This document shows, one piece after another, positions 1 through 5,678 of a DNA stretch of 23,042 nt (the first letter of the stretch is position 1; each line of letters opens with the position of its first letter). Location of the stretch: positions 1-23,042 of the IMG/VR virus record IMGVR_UViG_3300036768_000068. One strand, written 5' to 3'. The DNA comes from a virus. The position numbers and the translations under genes were made by a program. The notes beneath the pieces are model-generated. The model did not search any database and had not been told where the DNA came from. It saw only the letters and a program-made list of their open reading frames with translations.

Positions 1-180
1 GCCAAAGGCTCGCCAGCGCTGGCGCGGCCCTACACCTTGGAGCTGTACCTGCCTCTGCCGCTCGGCGTGGATCGTGTGCAAAAGTTCTCGGCTTGTGAGG
101 ATGCCATGGCCGCAGCGGCCAAGCAACTGGAGCGCTTTGTTTCGGACTGCCTTGGGCGCGCCGAAAGGGATGACGAATGA
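1..180 (+). CDS. C-terminal end of an unidentified protein (partial)
   Basis: An open frame runs from the first base of the window to a TGA at 178-180, giving the last 59 residues of a protein whose start lies outside. The tail is rich in Ala, Leu and Glu, with a run of four alanines (AMAAAA) and a charged end (ERDDE), and looks helical. Its stop overlaps the start of the next gene in the ATGA arrangement, which supports it being a real translated frame in the same operon. I do not recognise a family from this fragment. Confidence 0.6.
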   Translation, partial: AKGSPALARPYTLELYLPLPLGVDRVQKFSACEDAMAAAAKQLERFVSDCLGRAERDDE

Positions 181-563
181 ACCCGCGCAAGTTGAGACTG
201 ATGTGTCAGGACGGACAAGCCAAGCCATTCGCGGACTGGGTGATGGGGTACGCTCCGCGCATGGTGGAGTTGTTGCAGACCCGTAACAACCTCAGTCGTG
301 ATGATCTTGAGTATTTGGCTGAGACGGCTGCCAAGCTGAAGGACGAACGACTCAAGGGTTGCATCGCCACCTTGATTGGTTGGGGTGACGAGGAACGGGC
401 AGAGCTGGAGACTTTCATCGCCATAGCCTTGGAGGTGATGAAACGTACTCCGCCGTCCAGACTTCGTGACGCGGCCCGCTTGGTCAATATCAAGGTGGCC
501 ATGCGGGAAGTGGAAGCCGCGCAACACGCTGCAAAGGACCGCAGCGACGGCTACGGCAACTAA
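177..563 (+). CDS. Small unknown phage protein (128 aa)
   Basis: The ATG at 177 overlaps the stop of the upstream gene (ATGA) and has an AAAGGGA ribosome binding site at 164-170. The product is acidic and probably all helical: a middle part with WVMGYAPRMVELL and LEYLAETAAKLKDERL reads like two amphipathic helices, followed by IATLIGWGDEERAELE. No signal peptide, membrane segment or catalytic motif is visible, and I do not recognise the family. Its position directly before a dCTP deaminase places it in a nucleotide-metabolism or replication operon, but that does not define its role. Confidence 0.65.
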   Translation: MNPRKLRLMCQDGQAKPFADWVMGYAPRMVELLQTRNNLSRDDLEYLAETAAKLKDERLKGCIATLIGWGDEERAELETFIAIALEVMKRTPPSRLRDAARLVNIKVAMREVEAAQHAAKDRSDGYGN

Positions 564-633
564 CCGGCCGCGTCGCAGTCGGTGCCGAGTCGGCTGTGTC
601 ATTAGTGCGGCGTCACAATTGCAGGAGTTTGCT

Positions 634-1203
634 ATGATCATGAGCTACAACGAGCTGCGCAGTCAAGTCCAGAATATCATGATGACGCCGGTGCCCGATG
701 AACACGTCAACGCAGCCAGCATCGACGTCACGCTAGGGCCGATCTTCTGGGTGGAGTCGCTGACGCCGGAGCAGGGCCTGGGTGTATTGTTGCGCGAATG
801 TCGCGGTATGTCGATGGCAAAACTGACGTTGACGCCAGGGCAGGTTTTATGGTTGATGCCTGGACAGTTCGTGCTGGCTGCTACGGCCGAGACTTTCAAT
901 CTACCGCTGGATGTCAGCGCGGAGTTCAGGCTCAAGAGCAGCGCGGCGCGCATAGGGCTGAGTCATGCGCTGGCGGTATGGGCCGACCCAGGCTGGCACG
1001 GATCGGTGCTAACGCTGGAGTTGCACAATATCACGCAACACCATTCCATCGGGCTACAGATGGGCGACCGAGTGGGGCAGATGATCTTCCACAAGCACGC
1101 TCCGGTGCCGTTGTCCGCTAGCTACGCAAAACGGGGCGCCTACAACAACGATCGAGCTGCTCAACCTGCCAAGCCTAGGGTAAATACTGACATCAACAAC
1201 TGA
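634..1203 (+). CDS. dcd: dCTP deaminase (Dcd/dUTPase superfamily)
   Basis: Deaminates dCTP to dUTP in the cytoplasm, providing the precursor of dUMP. The 189-residue product is close to the usual family length (about 190). The family signature is clear: a substrate loop LKSSAARIGL at about 100-109 (S103 and R106 match the conserved Ser and Arg), then ADPGWHGSVLTLELHN with E129 in the position of the catalytic Glu, then a C-terminal strand ending GQMIFHK. The start at 634 is chosen because AGGAG at 623-627 is 6 nt upstream; the frame stays open further upstream without a better site, and ATG 640 is an alternative. In this phage dUTP could feed the predicted dUMP hydroxymethylase at 16704-17756. 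A bifunctional dCTP deaminase-dUTPase is possible and cannot be told apart by eye. Confidence 0.88.
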   Translation: MIMSYNELRSQVQNIMMTPVPDEHVNAASIDVTLGPIFWVESLTPEQGLGVLLRECRGMSMAKLTLTPGQVLWLMPGQFVLAATAETFNLPLDVSAEFRLKSSAARIGLSHALAVWADPGWHGSVLTLELHNITQHHSIGLQMGDRVGQMIFHKHAPVPLSASYAKRGAYNNDRAAQPAKPRVNTDINN

Positions 1204-1206
1204 GCG

Positions 1207-1233
1207 TCAAAACGCACGCAGAAGCAATTTTTG
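1207..1233 (+). repeat. 27-bp intergenic repeat, copy 1
   Basis: This starts just after the dcd stop codon and matches 11157-11183, which lies just after the helicase stop, at 22 of 27 positions. Both begin TCAAAACGCA and end CAATTTTTG. Its core GCAATTTTTGC has 4-bp inverted arms around TTT; the other copy has ACAATTTTTGT, so both arm ends changed together. It may be a protein-binding site or an RNA 3'-end element. The function is unknown. Confidence 0.5.
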
Positions 1234-1350
1234 CGGCTACGCAGGCCACCGGCCAGGCTGCGCCTCAGTCGCTGATCCTAGCTGTGTTCCAGCCAATTTA
1301 CAACAGAGCAAAATTTGAGCGTTTTCGGGACGTCCCAGTCTTTGCGCGAT

Positions 1351-1378
1351 CAAAACCCGACTGAGTTGAAGGGTTTTG
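1351..1378 (+). terminator. Hairpin with T-rich 3' arm; candidate terminator of the dcd operon
   Basis: CAAAACCC at 1351-1358 pairs with GGGTTTTG at 1371-1378 across a 12-nt loop. The 3' arm ends in four Ts, as in weak intrinsic terminators. It lies 148 nt after the dcd stop and only 3 nt before the -35 box of the following promoter, so it could equally be an upstream operator. A perfect palindrome, GGGACGTCCC, sits at 1327-1336. Confidence 0.4.
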
Positions 1379-1439
1379 CTATTGACTTGCGATCAAAGAC
1401 GTCTCAGAATCCGTTTCACGGTGAACGCAACGCACCGTA
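1377..1439 (+). promoter_or_regulatory. Sigma70-like promoter within a 63-bp duplicated regulatory element, copy 1
   Basis: TTGACT (1382-1387) and CAGAAT (1405-1410) are separated by exactly 17 bp, a good -35/-10 arrangement. The spacer ends in the palindrome AGACGTCT (1397-1404). A second dyad, TTCAC-G-GTGAA (1415-1425), covers the expected transcription start. The same 63 bp recur at 11327-11389 with one difference. It should drive the unit beginning at 1471. Downstream, the pentamer CGTAA is tandemly repeated at 1441-1455 just before the AAGGAG site. The rest of the 1204-1470 gap holds no gene. Confidence 0.75.
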
Positions 1440-1470
1440 CCGTAACGTAACGTAACAAGGAGCTGACGCC

Positions 1471-1677
1471 ATGAACACTACCCGCACCGCAACCAAGCCG
1501 CGCACCCGCCTCTGCACGGCGGTCGAAGTAGCCAAGTATGAAGCCGCCGTGGCACCTTTGCTCGCCATGCCGGTGGGAACCGCCCGCCAAGAAGCCATCT
1601 TCAAGCTGCGCGAGAGCATGGGCATCTTCGTCAACTTCGGGTCTGGCCGTCGCGTGTACCGCGTCTACAATCGTTAA
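1471..1677 (+). CDS. Small basic unknown protein (68 aa), first gene after promoter copy 1
   Basis: ATG at 1471 follows AAGGAG (1457-1462) with 8-nt spacing. The product is basic, with an N-terminal Thr/Arg/Lys-rich tail (MNTTRTATKPRTR) and a C-terminal segment GSGRRVYRVYNR. The middle, VEVAKYEAAVAPLL and ARQEAIFKLRESMGIFV, looks like two helices. As the first gene after a strong promoter it could be an early host-takeover or DNA-binding protein, but this is inferred only from position and charge. I do not recognise the family. Confidence 0.65.
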   Translation: MNTTRTATKPRTRLCTAVEVAKYEAAVAPLLAMPVGTARQEAIFKLRESMGIFVNFGSGRRVYRVYNR

Positions 1678-1692
1678 CTAAAGGAGTCTTCC

Positions 1693-2022
1693 ATGACTTT
1701 CTTCAACATCCCTGTAGACACCAACGATCCCCGCTTCGCGGGCCGCCAAGCCAGTGGCAAGGTGCTCTTTGGCTTCTGCTCGCGCTATGCTCTGTATGCC
1801 GTGCACACGCGCGGTGACGCGGTGCAGTGGCTTGTCGCCGACGCCGAGTCGATGGACGCCGAAACCGGCTTGCCGGGCATCATCCGACAGGCTGCGACGC
1901 CTGAAGAGGCAGTGGCCGGTTTGGCCGATGACGCGTGGCCTTTTGAAGGCGCAAAGCTGAAGGCTAAACGTGCGCGGCGCGCCGCATCTTCGCGCGCCCG
2001 GGTCGACAGCAGCGGGTCTTGA
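1693..2022 (+). CDS. Unknown phage protein (109 aa)
   Basis: ATG at 1693 follows AAAGGAG (1680-1686), 15 nt after the previous stop. The N-terminal 90 residues look like a small mixed alpha/beta domain (VLFGFCSRYALYAVHTRGDAVQWLVADAE read in strands), followed by an acidic helix (TPEEAVAGLADDAW) and a basic tail with KAKRARRAASSRAR that could bind nucleic acid or simply be disordered. No catalytic signature is visible. It sits between a short unknown gene and the DNA ligase, so it belongs to the early or replication unit. Confidence 0.6.
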   Translation: MTFFNIPVDTNDPRFAGRQASGKVLFGFCSRYALYAVHTRGDAVQWLVADAESMDAETGLPGIIRQAATPEEAVAGLADDAWPFEGAKLKAKRARRAASSRARVDSSGS

Positions 2023-2089
2023 CGTCAGCTGGCTGCTGAGGCGGTGGGCAATGAGACCTGCCGCCTGTAACCTAAGACGAGGTGGTCCA

Positions 2090-3001
2090 ATGACTGACGA
2101 TGTAAGGCCAATGTTGGCTGGCGATTTGGACGGTTGCATTGACGATCTGCGCTATCCCTTGCTGGGTAGTTACAAGCTGGATGGTGTGCGGGCCATCGTC
2201 AATGGTGGGCGCATCTTGAGCCGTAAGCTCAAAGGTATCCCCAACGCATTCGTGCGTCATCAGCTGCGCGACCCTCTGTTGGAGGGCCTGGACGGTGAGC
2301 TGATAGTGGGCGATCCAGGCGACGACCCTATTCGGCGCACCGTATCAGGCGTCATGAGTTACGATGGCGAACCTGACTTCACGTATTACGTGTTTGACTG
2401 GATGGGCGACCCATTCCAGCCATACGAGCTGCGCCTGGACCTAGTTCATCGCCTAGCAAGTCGCATAGGCGGGCGGGTAGCGGCTTTGCCGCACTTCTGG
2501 ATCGTCAACGAGACAGAGCTGGCGGAGCGCGAAGAACAAGCGCTAGCGATGGGTTACGAGGGGCTGATGCTACGTAATCCGCAAGGTTTGTACAAGTCAG
2601 GACGTAGCACGGTGCGCGAAGGCTACCTTCTCAAGCTAAAGCGCTTCGCCGACGCCGAAGCCGTCGTTATCGGTGTGGAGGAGCAGATGCAAAATACCAA
2701 CACGTTAGAGCGTGACAAGTTAGGGTACGCCAAGCGCAGCGCAAAGAAAGCCGGCATGGTCGGCAAGAACACTTTGGGCGCTTTGCATGTGCGAGCCATT
2801 AACGGTCCGCACAAAGGGGGAGAATTCAGTATAGGCACCGGCTTCGATGACGAGTTGCGCCGTCGCATTTGGGATCAGCATCGCAGCGGTCAGTCAGTCA
2901 TCGGGCGCATTGTCAAATTCAAGTTCTTCCCTGGCGGCAGCAAGGGTGCGCCGCGATTTCCCGTGTTTCTCAATTTTCGTGATCCACGAGACATGTCATG
3001 A
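2090..3001 (+). CDS. ATP-dependent DNA ligase
   Basis: Seals nicks in phage DNA during replication and repair through a lysyl-AMP intermediate. The 303-residue product has the nucleotidyltransferase motifs in order: motif I YKLDGVRA with K29 as the adenylated lysine, motif III LDGELIVGD near 70, motif IIIa YYVFDWMGD near 100, motif IV YEGLMLRN near 155 and motif V LKLKRF near 180. An OB-fold-like C-terminal part follows, ending VKFKFFPGGSKGAPRFPVF. The length resembles compact viral ligases, a little shorter than T7 ligase. The start at 2090 has GAGGTGG at 2079-2085. The frame is open upstream to about 1970, but that stretch overlaps the previous gene and reads as non-family sequence. The stop overlaps the next start (ATGA). 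Confidence 0.92.
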   Translation: MTDDVRPMLAGDLDGCIDDLRYPLLGSYKLDGVRAIVNGGRILSRKLKGIPNAFVRHQLRDPLLEGLDGELIVGDPGDDPIRRTVSGVMSYDGEPDFTYYVFDWMGDPFQPYELRLDLVHRLASRIGGRVAALPHFWIVNETELAEREEQALAMGYEGLMLRNPQGLYKSGRSTVREGYLLKLKRFADAEAVVIGVEEQMQNTNTLERDKLGYAKRSAKKAGMVGKNTLGALHVRAINGPHKGGEFSIGTGFDDELRRRIWDQHRSGQSVIGRIVKFKFFPGGSKGAPRFPVFLNFRDPRDMS

Positions 3002-3426
3002 GTGAGACGGCAAAACGGCACATTCCGCGTCAGCGGGCGCGGCGGCTTGCAAAGCAACCAGCGCGCGGATTGCGCGAAGCTGAAACGTCGAATTTACACG
3101 TACAGGGCCGCGCCGACACGCACCGCGCGCCGGTCACGAAGCGCGGCCGGCCCATTATCGGCCGCAACTACACCGGCCGTCACGCCTTGTTCATGGATAC
3201 CGTCGAGGGCGTGTATTGGGAAGCGTTGCCCTCGATAGCCGGCAGTATGTACGATGTTCAAACGACCATCTTGCGCACCGCCAGGTCTGCAAAGCAATCC
3301 GCGCCGGCCGCTCGAATAGCGTCAGCTGTGCAGCAAATTGCACGTAGGTGCGCCGAACGCATTTACTGTTGGCTCAGGGTGCAGCCGCGAAGCCTGCGCT
3401 TGCCTATGGCCAAGCCCCGTCGCTAA
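2998..3426 (+). CDS. Very basic unknown protein (142 aa)
   Basis: ATG at 2998 overlaps the ligase stop (ATGA), the coupling pattern used repeatedly in this genome, which is the main support for it. The product is strongly basic: the first 60 residues are Arg/Lys-rich (SETAKRHIPRQRARRLAKQ) and look disordered, then YTGRHALFMDTVEGVYWEAL and a helical ARIASAVQQIARRCAERIYC follow. No family is recognised; binding to nucleic acid is possible from charge alone. A competing +2-frame reading from 3002 (78 aa) is shorter. The amino-acid composition is less phage-typical than that of its neighbours, so I keep moderate confidence. Confidence 0.5.
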   Translation: MSETAKRHIPRQRARRLAKQPARGLREAETSNLHVQGRADTHRAPVTKRGRPIIGRNYTGRHALFMDTVEGVYWEALPSIAGSMYDVQTTILRTARSAKQSAPAARIASAVQQIARRCAERIYCWLRVQPRSLRLPMAKPRR

Positions 3427-3460
3427 ACTTCCGTCCCACCCTGCACCGGGTTTAGGTGCC

Positions 3461-3475
3461 CTCTGTAACACTGTG
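3461..3475 (+). repeat. 15-bp upstream motif CTCTGTAACACTGTG, copy 1
   Basis: This lies just before the ribosome binding site of the gene at 3489. A near copy, CTCTGTCACACTGTG (14 of 15 identical), sits at 4715-4729 in the same position before the gene at 4751. The core ACACTGT is a short odd dyad. It may be a regulatory or RNA-processing site shared by two replication genes, though shared ancestry of leader regions is also possible. Confidence 0.4.
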
Positions 3476-3488
3476 GAGAATCCGCAAC

Positions 3489-3974
3489 ATGCCGACCGTC
3501 ACCAAAGCCGCCAAGACCGCAACCAAGGCGCGTCACACTGAGAAAGCCGCCCCGGCTGAAACCGCCCCTAAGACCCCGGACGTCAAACTCCCCAAGAGTC
3601 TTGCTCAGTGCGCTGATCGCTTGTACGAAGTGCGTCAGAAGCGCCTTGCGCTGGCCAAAGATGTCGAAGCCATGGAGCGCGAAGAAACCGCGCTGCGCGA
3701 GCACCTAATCGCCAACTTGCCGAAGTCACAGGCTAGCGGCATCGCAGGCAAGATCGCACGCGTCACCATCGAGACTAAGACCGTAGTCAGCGTCATTGAC
3801 TGGGACGCCCTGTGGAAATACCTGGTCAAGCAATACCCCAAGAATCCCGGCGTGATTTCATTACTCCAGCGCCGCGTAGGTGACGCCGCCGTTAAGGACA
3901 TCTGGGCCAACGGCGGAGAAGTCCCAGGCTGCGAGCCGCTGGACGTCCCAGTCGTCCGACTCAATAAGCTGTGA
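3489..3974 (+). CDS. Conserved phage protein of unknown function with Lys/Ala-rich N-terminus (161 aa)
   Basis: The start at ATG 3489 is chosen for the GGAG at 3475-3478; an upstream GTG at 3456 would add 11 residues but lies before that site. Residues 1-33 are a disordered Lys/Ala/Thr/Pro tail. Residues about 36-78 (LAQCADRLYEVRQKRLALAKDVEAMEREETALREHL, described in part) form a predicted coiled coil. The C-terminal domain contains KSQASGIAGKIARV, a WDALWKYLV helix and ISLLQRRVGDAAVKDIW. I associate this domain with hypothetical proteins in replication regions of other phages, but no function is established. Its stop overlaps the next start (GTGA). Confidence 0.75.
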   Translation: MPTVTKAAKTATKARHTEKAAPAETAPKTPDVKLPKSLAQCADRLYEVRQKRLALAKDVEAMEREETALREHLIANLPKSQASGIAGKIARVTIETKTVVSVIDWDALWKYLVKQYPKNPGVISLLQRRVGDAAVKDIWANGGEVPGCEPLDVPVVRLNKL

Positions 3975-4669
3975 ACGCTGTTGTCAGCGATCTCGCCAAT
4001 TTGCGCGAGGACGGACCAGTAAACGTGTTCATGCTTGACCACGACCCTCGATTGGCGGCCCGTTATCACTGCGACAAGCACGTGGTCAAAATGATCGTGG
4101 AAACGGCCCAGTTGTTGTCTACCGCCTGGCACTGCCTCGCTAACGCTCAGTACATGCCTTTGGCTGACGATCCAGCCGACGATCCTGTCACGCCATGGTT
4201 TGCGTTTCACGTGTTGCCGCCAACTACTGGCACTGAGCAGCCGCCCGTTATCCGCAAGTCCGAGGTAGCTGGCGAAGCCCCGGACGCCTGGTGGCTGCTG
4301 CACGGCCAACGCATCTACCGACGCACCCACGAGCGCCATCCTAGCGCAATCTGGGCGCAGGAGCTGGGTGGTAACTACCTGTGGCTATGGCGCCTGGGTA
4401 TGTTCTTGTGCCAGGAGCATGTGCACCGCTTCGGTAAACACCACAAGACCGAGCCTGTGTTGTGGACGCTGGAGGGGCCGCCGCCCGCTTTGCTCGATAC
4501 AGTTGACCAATGGACCGAATGCCCGCCAGTCGTGCCTGACGAGTGCAAGGTGATCATAGGCGACTTCTACGATACCGTGGCGTCATACAGGCTGTATTAC
4601 AATCAAAAGAAGCTGCCCATTGCGCGCTACACTAACCGCGACCCGCCGGCCTGGTTGGGAGCTGTTTGA
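3971..4669 (+). CDS. Conserved viral protein of the LDxDP...DKHVVKM type, function unknown
   Basis: GTG at 3971 overlaps the previous stop. The 232-residue product has a striking N-terminal signature: NVFMLDHDPRLAAR at about 18-31, then HCDKHVVKMIVETAQLLSTA at about 33-52, with conserved Asp, His and Lys residues that look catalytic or metal-binding. Later segments RRTHERHPSAIWA and YLWLWRLGMFLCQEHVHRFG are His/Trp-rich, and the end is YYNQKKLPIARYTNRDPPAW. This family is found in phages and other large DNA viruses and is usually unnamed. A DNA-repair or glycosylase-like role has been suggested in some annotations, but I cannot support that from the sequence. Location among replication genes fits DNA or nucleotide metabolism. 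Confidence 0.75.
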   Translation: MNAVVSDLANLREDGPVNVFMLDHDPRLAARYHCDKHVVKMIVETAQLLSTAWHCLANAQYMPLADDPADDPVTPWFAFHVLPPTTGTEQPPVIRKSEVAGEAPDAWWLLHGQRIYRRTHERHPSAIWAQELGGNYLWLWRLGMFLCQEHVHRFGKHHKTEPVLWTLEGPPPALLDTVDQWTECPPVVPDECKVIIGDFYDTVASYRLYYNQKKLPIARYTNRDPPAWLGAV

Positions 4670-4714
4670 ATCCCGGCCGCGACGAGCCGGTCAACAAATA
4701 TCGTCGCCATCTCA

Positions 4715-4729
4715 CTCTGTCACACTGTG
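4715..4729 (+). repeat. 15-bp upstream motif CTCTGTCACACTGTG, copy 2
   Basis: Partner of 3461-3475 (one mismatch). It lies 5 nt before the GAAAGGA ribosome binding site of the gene at 4751. Here the dyad is extended to CACA-C-TGTG. No -35/-10 pair is convincingly attached to it. Confidence 0.4.
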
Positions 4730-4750
4730 CCATTTGAAAGGACATCCGAC

Positions 4751-5614
4751 ATGGCAACCAAGAACGCTAAGCCCTCCAAGTCCACCGCCGTCGTGCCGTG
4801 GGAAGCCGAAATGGCCGCTCGCGCCCAGAAGGCGGCTGCGGCTGCTAAGGTGCGCGGCCTGACGAAGAAAATCAGCACGCGGGGCGGCATCCTGTCGATT
4901 GACGACACACCTGTAGAGGACAACGAGCTGCGCGTCGTCATTCTGAGCGCGATCCCCGAAAATCAATACTACATCAGCGCCTACAATCCCAACCAACCCG
5001 CTGTGCCGGTTTGCTACGCCTTCGGCACACCCGACGCCGACGATCCCGAAGCCGACATGGCGCCCAGCGACGATGTCGCGGACAAGCAGGGTGACGAGGA
5101 CGGCCGTTGCGCTCACTGCTGGGCTAACAAGATGGGAAGCGCTGACGTTGGGCGGGGCAAGGCTTGCAAGAACATCTACCGCGTAGCCGTCATTACTGAA
5201 GACGCACTGGAGTCGGCCGAGGACTTGCGCAACGCCGAAGTGCGCATGCTCAACGTGCCGGTGATGTCCGTCAAGAACCTCACCAAGTACATCAACAAGC
5301 TAAATGACGACATGTCGCGCCCGCCAGAGGCTGTGATCACTCTCTTGAAGGTAGTGCCGGACGCCAAGAGCCAGTTCCAGGTCACCTTCAGGTTTGAGGA
5401 GTTGATCAACTTCGACGGCGACCTGTGGGACGCTATGAAGGCCAAGCGCGCGGAGGTCAACAAGGACTTGACGGCCCCTTACCCGAAGCAGGAAGACTTG
5501 GACGCCGCCAACCAGGCTAAGCCGGTGCGCGCCCACGGCAAGCTGGGGCAAAAGATGACCGGACCTGGTAAGGGTGCAGCCGCCCCGACGAAGCGCGCAG
5601 GTGGCAAGTTCTGA
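4751..5614 (+). CDS. Putative single-stranded DNA-binding or replication-associated protein with a Cys motif (287 aa)
   Basis: The start at ATG 4751 follows GAAAGGA (4735-4741); a GTG at 4727 is upstream of that site and less likely. The N-terminus is Lys/Ala-rich. The central domain has VVILSAIPENQYYI, a short acidic insert (about 95-112), then CAHCWANKMGSADVGRGKAC, a pattern with three cysteines that, with the Cys of VCYAFG, could bind zinc. The C-terminal part has VTFRFEELINFD and a flexible Gly/Lys/Ala-rich tail. Proteins with the CxxC...GSA...GKGKACKN pattern recur in phage replication modules and have been proposed to bind ssDNA; that assignment is by memory and context. It directly precedes the DNA polymerase and has a terminator after it, as would suit a protein needed in large amounts. 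Confidence 0.6.
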   Translation: MATKNAKPSKSTAVVPWEAEMAARAQKAAAAAKVRGLTKKISTRGGILSIDDTPVEDNELRVVILSAIPENQYYISAYNPNQPAVPVCYAFGTPDADDPEADMAPSDDVADKQGDEDGRCAHCWANKMGSADVGRGKACKNIYRVAVITEDALESAEDLRNAEVRMLNVPVMSVKNLTKYINKLNDDMSRPPEAVITLLKVVPDAKSQFQVTFRFEELINFDGDLWDAMKAKRAEVNKDLTAPYPKQEDLDAANQAKPVRAHGKLGQKMTGPGKGAAAPTKRAGGKF

Positions 5615-5630
5615 TTAGAATTCGGGACTC

Positions 5631-5669
5631 AAGCCCACCGGCGGTCTGTCTGGTGGGCTTTCTTCATTT
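5631..5669 (+). terminator. Intrinsic terminator after the SSB-like gene
   Basis: AAGCCCACC (5631-5639) pairs perfectly with GGTGGGCTT (5652-5660) across a 12-nt loop and is followed by TCTTCATTT. This 9-bp stem with a T-rich tail sits in the 64-nt gap before the polymerase. It is probably a partial terminator, as the polymerase has no evident promoter of its own here. Confidence 0.7.
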
Positions 5670-5678
5670 GGAGCTGAC

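Noticed and set aside
30-641. 203-aa open frame on the - strand
   Set aside because: It lies opposite two coupled + strand genes, has no family-like sequence and no neighbours in that direction.
798-1121. 107-aa + strand frame inside dcd
   Set aside because: It overlaps the conserved catalytic part of dCTP deaminase in another frame and lacks a start signal.
1436-1456. Possible CRISPR-like array from the CGTAA repeats, next to the thought of a Cas4 gene at 7635
   Set aside because: The units are 5 bp with no spacers; the Cas4-like protein is of the kind phages use in recombination, and no other cas gene is present.
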